Shown: positions 7,800 to 14,063 of the stretch, piece by piece
Layout: each line of letters begins with the position of its first letter
Numbering within the stretch: the stretch's first letter is position 1
Assembly (NCBI RefSeq): GCF_000296215.2
Contig: NZ_CP013949.1
Span: forward strand, 1,357,501-1,421,500
Reading direction: 5' to 3'
From: Bradyrhizobium sp. CCGE-LA001
GTDB lineage: Bacteria; Pseudomonadota; Alphaproteobacteria; Rhizobiales; Xanthobacteraceae
Length of the DNA: 64,000 nucleotides
Notes under the pieces: generated by a model
The model's input: the letters and a program-made list of their open reading frames with translations, nothing else
Database searches by the model: none
What the model was told of the DNA's origin: nothing
Made by a program: the position numbers and the translations under genes

Positions 7800-9320
7800 T
7801 CAATAGCGTGAAAGTGCGTGAAGTAAGAACAAGGCAAACAGCAGCAGCGATCCTATTTGAACAGCGATGCTTACCCGCTTCCAGAACCCACCCGATTCGG
7901 CGTCACGCTCCGGCTCTGTCAACTTCGCCAGTTTCTCCGTCTCGTCTCGCTGGTGTTCTTCGGCCTCATGTGCCTCACGCTTCAGCGATGCCAACTTCGC
8001 CCATTTTTCCGCCTCGCCTCTCTGGCGCCCTTCGGGGTCTCTTGCCTCAACCGCTAGCTCCGTCCAGTTTTGCCAACCCTCCGTATTGCTTATCCCGCTT
8101 TTTCTCGCAACGCGTCCGGTTAGCTTTGTATACATCGACTTAGCCTCTTCGACGTGTTCGCCATCGGCAAACTCATCGATGAAGCGGTGGAGGGATAATG
8201 CATCAGGCTGCAGCAGTAGTAACTCCCATCGTGCCGCCTCGCGCTGACGGGACTGTTCGACTCTGCGTGCCTCTTCGGCCCGATATTCGAGCTTCGTCAG
8301 CATCGACTTCGCTTCTGCGGCATGTGGCCCATCCGCAAACTCATCGAGGAAGTCCCGCAAGGAAGTGGCATTAGGGCTTTGCGCTAGCGATGCCCAGACG
8401 ACAGCTTCCAGTCTTCTCCGCGCCCTAGCGGCAGCCTTAATGTCCGGCTCGGCAGTACGCCGCTGTTCCTCGGCCTCAGGAGCTTGCTGCCTCGTCACCT
8501 CCCCTTTGGGCTTTGGTGGCGGTGACGGCACCGCCTCCTTTGGCGCAGTGGGCAACTCGCAAAATCGAAAGTGCTCTTGCAAGTTCGATTGGAGCCAGGG
8601 CTGCTGCCTGTTGCCTGTCACGCTGCGCACATCGCGGCTAACGTCGGTCATTACGTCATAGATCGAGATGCCGGGCGTTGTCATATATTTGGTCAAGGCT
8701 GCCGTGAAAGGACTATTCGGGCCGTAACCGTCTTGGGCTATGTTGTCCGGCGCAGTCGCGAACGCAATGAACGTGCCCGATGGGGCACGCACCTCAGCGA
8801 GACCCGAGCGCGTAAACGAGCGACTGCGTTCGTTATCTGGCAGGCCTGCAAGCAGCGATCGCGCAAACGGATTCTCTCGGCACGCATCGAGAAAGACGAG
8901 AGTTGACGTGCGCACGCTCCCCATGATGTCGAGTATTTCGGTAAGGGAGACAGCGCGGCGTCGCAGGTGACTTTCTTGGCGGATGTCCGCATCGACAGGT
9001 ATTAAATAATTGGTGCCTTTCACCTGCAGGCCGTGACCTGCGAAGAAGAGCAGAGCCACGTCGGAGTCACGAAGTTTCGCCTCGAAGGTGTCGATAGCAT
9101 TCTCCATAGCCTCGCGACCAACGTCGCACGCAACCATGACGTCAAAAGCTGGGTATACAGTCCTCAGCTTAGCCGCAATGAGTTCGGCGTCGTTGCGTGG
9201 GTTTTTGAGTGGCGCACTTGGATAGGCCGAGTTACCAATCACGAGAGCAAGGCGTCGCTGACCTTCGCCCGACGGGGCCGACGGCGGGGACCCTTCGTAG
9301 GATTTACCACGCTCTACCAT
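7800..9320 (-). CDS. Caspase-like (C14) cysteine protease with C-terminal membrane anchor
   Basis: This 506-residue protein (from ATG 9320) has a caspase/metacaspase p20 fold near residues 22-255: RRLALVIGNSAYPSAPLKNP at the start, catalytic His96 in FFAGHGLQ, and catalytic Cys147 in FLDACREN. A proline/charged linker (260-300) is followed by two similar helical repeats (303-345 and 358-400, sharing FxDEFADGxHxxEAKSMxTKL). A Lys/Glu-rich stretch (420-478) follows, then one hydrophobic segment (about 483-502, VSIAVQIGSLLLFALFLL), so the protein is probably tethered to the inner membrane with the protease in the cytoplasm. The start is uncertain: ATG 9410 would overlap the upstream gene. Proteases of this class occur in bacterial conflict and cell-death modules; the substrate is unknown. 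Confidence 0.88.
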   Translation of the reverse strand: MVERGKSYEGSPPSAPSGEGQRRLALVIGNSAYPSAPLKNPRNDAELIAAKLRTVYPAFDVMVACDVGREAMENAIDTFEAKLRDSDVALLFFAGHGLQVKGTNYLIPVDADIRQESHLRRRAVSLTEILDIMGSVRTSTLVFLDACRENPFARSLLAGLPDNERSRSFTRSGLAEVRAPSGTFIAFATAPDNIAQDGYGPNSPFTAALTKYMTTPGISIYDVMTDVSRDVRSVTGNRQQPWLQSNLQEHFRFCELPTAPKEAVPSPPPKPKGEVTRQQAPEAEEQRRTAEPDIKAAARARRRLEAVVWASLAQSPNATSLRDFLDEFADGPHAAEAKSMLTKLEYRAEEARRVEQSRQREAARWELLLLQPDALSLHRFIDEFADGEHVEEAKSMYTKLTGRVARKSGISNTEGWQNWTELAVEARDPEGRQRGEAEKWAKLASLKREAHEAEEHQRDETEKLAKLTEPERDAESGGFWKRVSIAVQIGSLLLFALFLLHALSRY

Positions 9321-9375
9321 TTGTATCCCAAAAAAAGGGATTGGAAACACGTTACTTAGAGTTGCAATCAAGTTG

Positions 9376-10266
9376 TCAGGCAAATACGTCCGGCTGCTTC
9401 CGCCATTCATCCCATGTCATAGTCGGGCCATTAGGGAACCGCTTCACAACGCGCTTTCCTCCTCTAGCCTTCTCAGCGGCGTTCTCTTTCCAAGCGCTGC
9501 TACCAAACACACGCACGCCGGCCCAGATCAAATTGCGCGTGATAGAATCGACATCCATTTCAACCATGGCTCGATCAAACACGCGATCTGCCACCTCGCG
9601 GCTGCATTGTTGTTCCCAATAGAGGTAATCGTGATAGATGGCGGCGTTGCCATAGCGGCCAGTCTTTTGGAGCACGGCCCAGAGGTAGTTGGGGACTGAG
9701 GCAAGGTCTGTCACAAAGCCTTGGGGCACATCCACGCGCACGACGCCAGGTCCATCAGATGCATCTGGCAACCAGCCGATTGCCCTATACACGACCCACC
9801 AGTTCTGATCGCCAAACGGAAGCAGGATAGTTGCGCCACCATGAAAGGTGCGGGCGCTCGGGTTGGTGGGACCGCCCCGGTTTGCTGAGTACGACGCCAC
9901 CCATTGGCGTTTGTCGCTGCTACCATCGCCACTGCGATCGTGAGTTGGCCTACCGAAGCTATCGGGCAATAGCTTGTTCAGCACGCGCGCGATGAGCCCT
10001 AGCCGCTTCTCGGGATCAAGGCGAGGATACGCGGACATCAACTCGTCGTTGTTGACGAGGGTCGCCGGTAGAACTGCGCGATCCTCTCGGGCACGCCAGA
10101 TTTCGAGCGCCAATTGCGCGCACTGTACAAGAAATCCACCGATTGCCATTGCCTCGGTGATGCCGAAGGTGCGGGTACGACCGTCTGAAGCCGGTCCATC
10201 AAGCGATGCCAGCACTTCTGGTCCGAGGTCGGCTGCAACAGCGCGAGCGAGGTCCTTCTCATTCAC
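9376..10266 (-). CDS. DUF1353 domain protein
   Basis: The 296-residue product ends in a DUF1353-type domain (about residues 170-270), recognisable by GFVTDLASVPNYLWAVL, then AAIYHDYLYW and ADRVFDRAM. DUF1353 is known mainly from phages and prophages and has no established activity; the conserved Asp, Ser, His-Asp and aspartates could form an active or metal site. The N-terminal 75 residues include one hydrophobic stretch (MAIGGFLVQCAQLALEIW) and match nothing I know. GTG 10266 is chosen because GGGAG lies 7 bases upstream; ATG 10293 is an alternative. It sits directly upstream of the caspase gene, same strand, 55 bases apart. Confidence 0.8.
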   Translation of the reverse strand: MNEKDLARAVAADLGPEVLASLDGPASDGRTRTFGITEAMAIGGFLVQCAQLALEIWRAREDRAVLPATLVNNDELMSAYPRLDPEKRLGLIARVLNKLLPDSFGRPTHDRSGDGSSDKRQWVASYSANRGGPTNPSARTFHGGATILLPFGDQNWWVVYRAIGWLPDASDGPGVVRVDVPQGFVTDLASVPNYLWAVLQKTGRYGNAAIYHDYLYWEQQCSREVADRVFDRAMVEMDVDSITRNLIWAGVRVFGSSAWKENAAEKARGGKRVVKRFPNGPTMTWDEWRKQPDVFA

Positions 10267-10339
10267 GGAATATCTCCCGCAATAGAGAGGCATTGATCTC
10301 TACTATGATCTGGGGTTGTGCAGGAGACAAGGAGACACG

Positions 10340-10465
10340 ATGCCGCTTAAGGCTCGGCGGCGCGCTATCCTGCGCCAAACGGCAGGCGGCCTGTCCTTTT
10401 CCAACGCCGACAACGATTCAACGCAAGCTGAACCACGCGGCGCGATCGTGCGCGGCAGGCCGTAG
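10340..10465 (+). CDS. Possible 41-residue ORF (uncertain)
   Basis: A plus-strand ATG at 10340 follows AAGGAGA at ideal spacing and opens 41 codons (MPLKARRRAILRQ at the start), Arg-rich and without a known motif. TATGAT about 30 bases upstream could be a -10 element. It diverges from the DUF1353-caspase pair. The strong ribosome-binding site is the only real support, so it may not be a gene. Confidence 0.2.
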   Translation: MPLKARRRAILRQTAGGLSFSNADNDSTQAEPRGAIVRGRP

Positions 10466-10491
10466 CCGCCACTCCAGACAAATCGGAAACA

Positions 10492-10516
10492 CCGCCGGAG
10501 TGATCATCTCCGGCGG
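10492..10516. terminator. Strong hairpin between small genes and the DUF1353 gene
   Basis: CCGCCGGAG and CTCCGGCGG form a perfect 9-bp stem with a 7-base loop, 11 bases after the stop codon of the 97-residue gene (minus strand). There is no long T-run, so it may be a weak or bidirectional terminator, or an attenuator separating the three small genes from the DUF1353-caspase pair. Confidence 0.5.
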
Positions 10517-10526
10517 CCCCATAGTC

Positions 10527-10820
10527 TCAACTTTGTGCCGGTGGACCTTTGAACGCCGCCGCCATGTGATCCAGATGCTGCATGGCCTGAAACCGGGCCA
10601 CCTCCCGCATCATGGTATTGGGCTCGTCATGCGAGTCCCCTGTGGCTGGTCCGGCGTTGTTCAACGCGTCGTCAACAAATTCATTCATAACCGAAATCAA
10701 GTCTTCCCGCTTCGGCGGCGGTACAAACATAAACACGGCCTGCAACGCCGCCCTTGCCAGAAGGCTCGCAGCCAAAGCTTCGCCGCGCGCTACCGCAATA
10801 TTTTTCTCAAGTGCGTTCAT
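10527..10820 (-). CDS. Small island protein, 97 residues, unknown
   Basis: The product starts MNALEKNIAVARGEALAASL and contains a short hydrophobic helix (LLARAALQAVFMFV), then PPPKREDLISVMNEFVDDAL and a methionine/histidine-rich amphipathic tail (AMQHLDHMAAAF). No family is recognised. The ATG at 10820 has GGGGGA just upstream. It is third in a run of three small co-directional genes upstream of the DUF1353-caspase pair. Confidence 0.55.
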   Translation of the reverse strand: MNALEKNIAVARGEALAASLLARAALQAVFMFVPPPKREDLISVMNEFVDDALNNAGPATGDSHDEPNTMMREVARFQAMQHLDHMAAAFKGPPAQS

Positions 10821-10912
10821 TGTTCCCCCGGGTGTCAGTCGGCGCATGGTTCAATTGAAGGCGACAAGACGTAAGTGCGGCCAGTATTCGACAGTCTGCC
10901 TTCGCCCTCGGC

Positions 10913-11206
10913 TCATTTGCTGCCGAAATAGTAGCCGATGACCAAAGTCAAGATCGGCAGGATAGCCACCTTTACGACCTCCGATAGATCATTGAAGATC
11001 GGCTCGCCCTCGTACATGCCAACAAAGAAAACGAGATACATAACCGTGAGTGCGATCGAGGCCACATAGAGCCCGACTACAGCGTAGACGATGAACGACC
11101 GATCTTTGCCCTGCCGTTGAACCTCCAAAGCACGCACGGCCGTGTTAAAATCCCGGGGGAAGTCATTCACCCTTTGCAATTGGGCTTCGATTTCATCAGG
11201 ATTCAT
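10913..11206 (-). CDS. Small two-transmembrane protein, 97 residues
   Basis: MNPDEIEAQLQRVNDFPRDF begins a predicted cytoplasmic helical segment of about 45 residues. Two membrane helices follow (about 46-68, FIVYAVVGLYVASIALTVMY; and 79-95, VVKVAILPILTLVIGYYFG), and the protein ends FGSK. Its start overlaps the end of the upstream coiled-coil gene by 11 bases, which implies co-transcription and coupling. No named family is recognised; the layout resembles small membrane partners or holin-like proteins but nothing proves it. Confidence 0.65.
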   Translation of the reverse strand: MNPDEIEAQLQRVNDFPRDFNTAVRALEVQRQGKDRSFIVYAVVGLYVASIALTVMYLVFFVGMYEGEPIFNDLSEVVKVAILPILTLVIGYYFGSK

Positions 11207-11495
11207 TTGGGCCTGCCGGACGAGACGACGAGACGATCTCCAATACCGCGCTCGACGTGTGAGCTGTGTTCGAGGCAAGCATCTGCGCAACCTTGAGCAA
11301 GGCTTCCTTCGCTTCCTTCAGCTCCGGATTGGTATCCGACGATTTCTTCAGGGCCTCATCTATCTTTCGCGCCTGCGCAAGTGCCTCCTCCGCCGCCTGC
11401 TTCTGTGCGTTCAAGTCCCGAGTCAGCACCTCCCTCAACGCGGTAGAAGAGCCGACAACGAGCGGAGCGGCCTCCAAGTTATGGATTGCGGGCAT
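11196..11495 (-). CDS. Small coiled-coil protein, 99 residues
   Basis: After MPAIHNLEAAPLVVGSS the product is almost wholly helical with heptad-like Ala/Leu/Lys/Glu repeats (residues 20-75: LTRDLNAQKQAAEEALAQAR, then IDEALKKSS, then LKEAKEALLKVAQML), so a coiled coil is likely. The ATG at 11495 follows AAAGGAAA at suitable spacing. It is the first gene of the small-protein run and overlaps the next gene by 11 bases. No family is recognised. Confidence 0.6.
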   Translation of the reverse strand: MPAIHNLEAAPLVVGSSTALREVLTRDLNAQKQAAEEALAQARKIDEALKKSSDTNPELKEAKEALLKVAQMLASNTAHTSSAVLEIVSSSRPAGPNES

Positions 11496-11903
11496 CCTGT
11501 TTCCTTTCGAGCTTACCGACAGTACCACAGTTGAAATGGTGGGCGAGGCTCTACCATGCCAGCCCTTTGGAGCATGTCCAGTGTTGCCTCGCCATTCCCG
11601 GGCCAGCGGGAGGCCGTAGGGAGGCCATCCGCGTGTGCGCCGTGGTGGGCCTGCACTCCGGATCATGCAGGCAGGCGCCACGCGGCGCGATCTGACGGGC
11701 TGTTCGTCGACGACTGGCACCCCAAGGACATCTCGACCGCTTGGAGGCGCTGCAAGACGCAGAACCATGCTCGCAAAATACTGAAAATAATTGTTGGGAA
11801 ATGGAGATGCGGAGGCGGAGGGAGGTGAGGTCCCTTTTTCTTCAAAGCTCGAACCATTAGCGGCCCCCTAGGGGGGACGGCTCCCCTCCCGGAGGGCGGA
11901 TCG
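11496..11903. other. Island gap with GC-rich palindromes
   Basis: No convincing gene is seen. Palindromes cluster beside the end of the recombinase gene: CCCCCTAGGGGG at 11864-11875, and a CTCCCGGAG-centred palindrome at about 11887-11895. They may act as a terminator or a recombinase-related site. The rest probably holds the promoter for the minus-strand small-gene run. Confidence 0.4.
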
Positions 11904-12545
11904 TCAGCCCTTTGCCAGCCGCGTTTTCGCGCGCAGCACCGTCACCGCCGACCACGGCTTGCCGGTCGGGGTCTTGACGTTGCGTTCGTTGAGAGCGCGC
12001 GCGATGGCGCGAGCTGACTCGCCCTCAAGCTCCTCGAAGTGCGGCACCAATTCTTTTGCCCTCTCGACTGCGGCTTCCTTCTCCTGCCGCCCGTGCTCGC
12101 GGAGGCCGCCGAGCTTCTGGCCTCGGTCCTTGGCCGAGGCCAGCGCGGCCTTGGTGCGCTCCGAGATCATCGCACGCTCTTTCTCGGCAACAGCCGCGTA
12201 GACGTGGAGCATGAACGGATCAACATCCGGGCCAAGCTCCGAGACGATGAAGCGCACCTTGTGCTTCATCAGGCCCGCGATAAAGGCGACATCGCGAGAC
12301 AGGCGATCGAGCTTGGCAACGATGACAGGTGCTTTGGCCTTGGCGGCGGCTCCCAGGGCCGCCTTGAGCTGCGGCCTGCGCTTGTCGTCGTCCTTGCCGG
12401 ATTGGACTTCGGTAAACGTCTCGACGATCTTGAAGCCTTCCGCCTCTGCAAAGCGCGCAATGGCGGCCTGTTGAGCTTCGAGACCAAGGCCAGACTTGCC
12501 TTGCCTCTGAGTGCTGACGCGGATGTAGGCAATAGCGGGCTTCAT
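11904..12545 (-). CDS. Serine recombinase (resolvase/invertase family)
   Basis: The 213-residue protein starts MKPAIAYIRVSTQRQGKSGL; Ser11 in YIRVST is the catalytic nucleophile. The usual arginine-rich active-site region follows (VIVAKLDRLSRDVAFIAGLM). The catalytic domain spans about residues 3-145, and the C-terminal 65 residues hold a recombinase/helix-turn-helix part (ARAIARALNERNVKTPTGKP). It would cut and rejoin DNA at short sites. ATG 12545 matches the family start; upstream codons in frame are antisense to the recombinase remnant. It could move or resolve the island. Related resolvases also occur as passengers, so its role is not certain. Confidence 0.9.
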   Translation of the reverse strand: MKPAIAYIRVSTQRQGKSGLGLEAQQAAIARFAEAEGFKIVETFTEVQSGKDDDKRRPQLKAALGAAAKAKAPVIVAKLDRLSRDVAFIAGLMKHKVRFIVSELGPDVDPFMLHVYAAVAEKERAMISERTKAALASAKDRGQKLGGLREHGRQEKEAAVERAKELVPHFEELEGESARAIARALNERNVKTPTGKPWSAVTVLRAKTRLAKG

Positions 12546-12559
12546 CGTCGACTCCCTGA

Positions 12560-13018
12560 AACATCGCAACCGAGGCGAGGAAGAATGGCGCCGAAAGGGC
12601 TGCCGCTGAAAAGCAGCGCAATCGCCTTGTGGTGCAGATCGGGCGACTGGTTGATGCAATCACTGACAGCGATGAACCCGTGGGGCTGCTGGCCGATGCG
12701 CTCAAGAGCAAGGAGGCGGAGCGCGTTGCCCTAGAAGAACGCATCCGCATGCTCGGAGCCAACAACGTCGTTGAACTCCATCCGAAGGCCCTTGCGGTCT
12801 ATCAGCAGAACATCGAGCGGCTGCATCAGCGCCTTCTGGACGGCCATGGCGATGTCGAGACCCGCATGGCGTTCCGGAACGTAATTGACACGATCGTGGT
12901 GCATTCGACGGGTTATCGCCAGCCGTATGAGATCACGCCCTATGCGAAATTCGCTGCCATTGGGGGCGTCTATCTTTTCCCGCCCCAGCGCTCTCAGGAA
13001 AAAAATCCTTTCATCTGA
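12560..13018 (+). pseudogene. 3' remnant of a large serine recombinase
   Basis: An open frame from 12560 (after an in-frame TGA at 12557) to 13018 encodes about 150 residues resembling the C-terminal coiled-coil and tail region of large serine recombinases: a basic segment RNGAERAAAEKQ-like at 12580-12620, then RLVDAITDSDEPVGLLADAL and KSKEAERVALEERIRML, ending near KFAAIGGVYLF. The catalytic domain and recombinase domain are missing, and no good start codon precedes GTG 12629. It therefore looks like a truncated former integrase lying next to the putative right attachment site. Confidence 0.7.
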
Positions 13019-13051
13019 AGGGGTTACTTGCAGCGATAACGACAAACAGGA

Positions 13052-13065
13052 GAGGTCAAGTGCAG
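13052..13065. other. Putative attachment site, right (attR)
   Basis: Identical to the left copy at 5981-5994. It follows the recombinase remnant stop by 33 bases and precedes core chromosomal sequence. Confidence 0.55.
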
Positions 13066-13179
13066 CGCGGCAACACTTCGCCAGGAGTTGACCGCAACGT
13101 CCCTGCCGAGGGGACTTCAGTTCTTTTCATGGCAATCACGGCACCGTAAACTGCGGACCAGCCAATTGGAGTGACGGTA

Positions 13180-13479
13180 ATGCGAATCATTGCGGCCGCG
13201 GGTCTTCTCGCCAGCCTGGTTGTCTCGGGTCTGACGGCGAGCCAGTCGGCGCGCGCCGATTACGTGCCGCCGTTCAAGGGCAACGACACCGGCGGCATCA
13301 TCGCCTATTCCATGGCGACCCAGGTCGATGCGCGGCAGGTCGCGGTCGATCACTGCGCGCGCTACGGCAAGGTCGTGAAATTCCTCGGCGTGCAGGCCTA
13401 TGAGGGCGGCTACATCTCGTTCTCCTGCCGCTGGGTGCCCTATGGTGCCGCCGAGCGGCCGATCCGCACGCTGTACTGA
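13180..13479 (+). CDS. Small secreted protein of unknown function
   Basis: The 99-residue product has a signal peptide (MRIIAAAGLLASLVVSG, cleavage near SARA-DYV) and a short mature part with two cysteines (VDHCARYGK, FSCRWVP) and many aromatic residues. I do not recognise the family. GGAG precedes the ATG at 13180 by 8 bases; GTG 13171 is less likely. It is the first core gene right of the island and co-directional with the DUF3617 gene 43 bases downstream. Confidence 0.75.
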   Translation: MRIIAAAGLLASLVVSGLTASQSARADYVPPFKGNDTGGIIAYSMATQVDARQVAVDHCARYGKVVKFLGVQAYEGGYISFSCRWVPYGAAERPIRTLY

Positions 13480-13522
13480 CGCGCCGTCGGTACGCCGCAA
13501 CACTCAGCCGGGAGCCTTCTCC

Positions 13523-14053
13523 ATGACGCGCAAACTCGCTTTGCTCGGCTCGGCCGCTTGTCTCGTATTGTCGGCAGGCAGCGCCAGCGCCGACGATCTT
13601 CCGGTGCGCAAGCCCGGCCTGTGGGAAATGAAGCTGGTCACATCAGGCTCGCCCGTGCCCGAGATGACCATGCAACATTGCACCGACGAGACCGTCGACA
13701 AGGAGATGAGCAACAACGTCTCCCCGATGGCCAAGCAGATCTGCGCCAAGCAGGAGATCAAGAAGACCGCGACCGGCTATGTCAGCGATTCCGAGTGCAG
13801 CGTCGCCGGCGTCAACACGACCTCGCATGCCGAGATCACCGGGGACTTCAATTCGGCCTACACGGTGAAGTCCTCATCGCATGCAAAAGGCGGCGTGGCC
13901 GGTGCGGCCGGCCGCGATACCACCGTAACGCTGCAAGCCAAATGGCTCGGGGCCTGCAAGCCGGACCAAAAGCCCGGCGACATCGTGATGCCCGGCGGCT
14001 TCAAGATGAACGTGCGCGACATGGACAAGCTGAAGGCGCTGCTGCCGAAGTAG
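13523..14053 (+). CDS. DUF3617 periplasmic protein
   Basis: The 176-residue product has a signal peptide (MTRKLALLGSAACLVLSAGS, then ASADD) and the DUF3617 pattern: KPGLWEMKL near the start, MQHCTDE, KQICAKQE and SDSECSVAG with paired cysteines, and late PGGFKMN. Family members are periplasmic and of unknown function. GGGAG lies 8 bases before the ATG at 13523. It probably shares a transcript with the preceding small secreted protein and converges with the histidine kinase gene. Confidence 0.85.
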   Translation: MTRKLALLGSAACLVLSAGSASADDLPVRKPGLWEMKLVTSGSPVPEMTMQHCTDETVDKEMSNNVSPMAKQICAKQEIKKTATGYVSDSECSVAGVNTTSHAEITGDFNSAYTVKSSSHAKGGVAGAAGRDTTVTLQAKWLGACKPDQKPGDIVMPGGFKMNVRDMDKLKALLPK

Positions 14054-14063
14054 GCTACGGCGC

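Larger units (their letters stand above)
5981..13065. mobile_element. Putative integrated genomic island (about 7.1 kb)
   Basis: A perfect 14-bp direct repeat (GAGGTCAAGTGCAG) occurs at 5981-5994 and 13052-13065. Between the copies lie accessory genes, lower GC in places, long weak-coding gaps, a small serine recombinase and the remnant of a large serine recombinase that ends 33 bases from the right repeat. Outside the repeats lie ordinary divergent chromosomal genes (5462-5923 minus, 13180 plus). This layout suits integration by a serine recombinase; no tRNA target is visible. The boundaries are inferred from the repeats, not from comparison with an empty site. Confidence 0.65.

Noticed and set aside
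7546..7806. 86-codon plus-strand frame in the island gap
   Set aside because: Arg-rich, no ribosome-binding site, and overlaps the end of the caspase gene on the other strand.
11556..11828. Plus-strand frame with DDWHPKDIS-like peptide
   Set aside because: Short, no ribosome-binding site and no family; may be decayed sequence but not supportable as a gene.
5981..13065. tRNA gene at the island boundary
   Set aside because: No cloverleaf or T-loop motif is visible at either repeat, so a tRNA-targeted integration is not supported.
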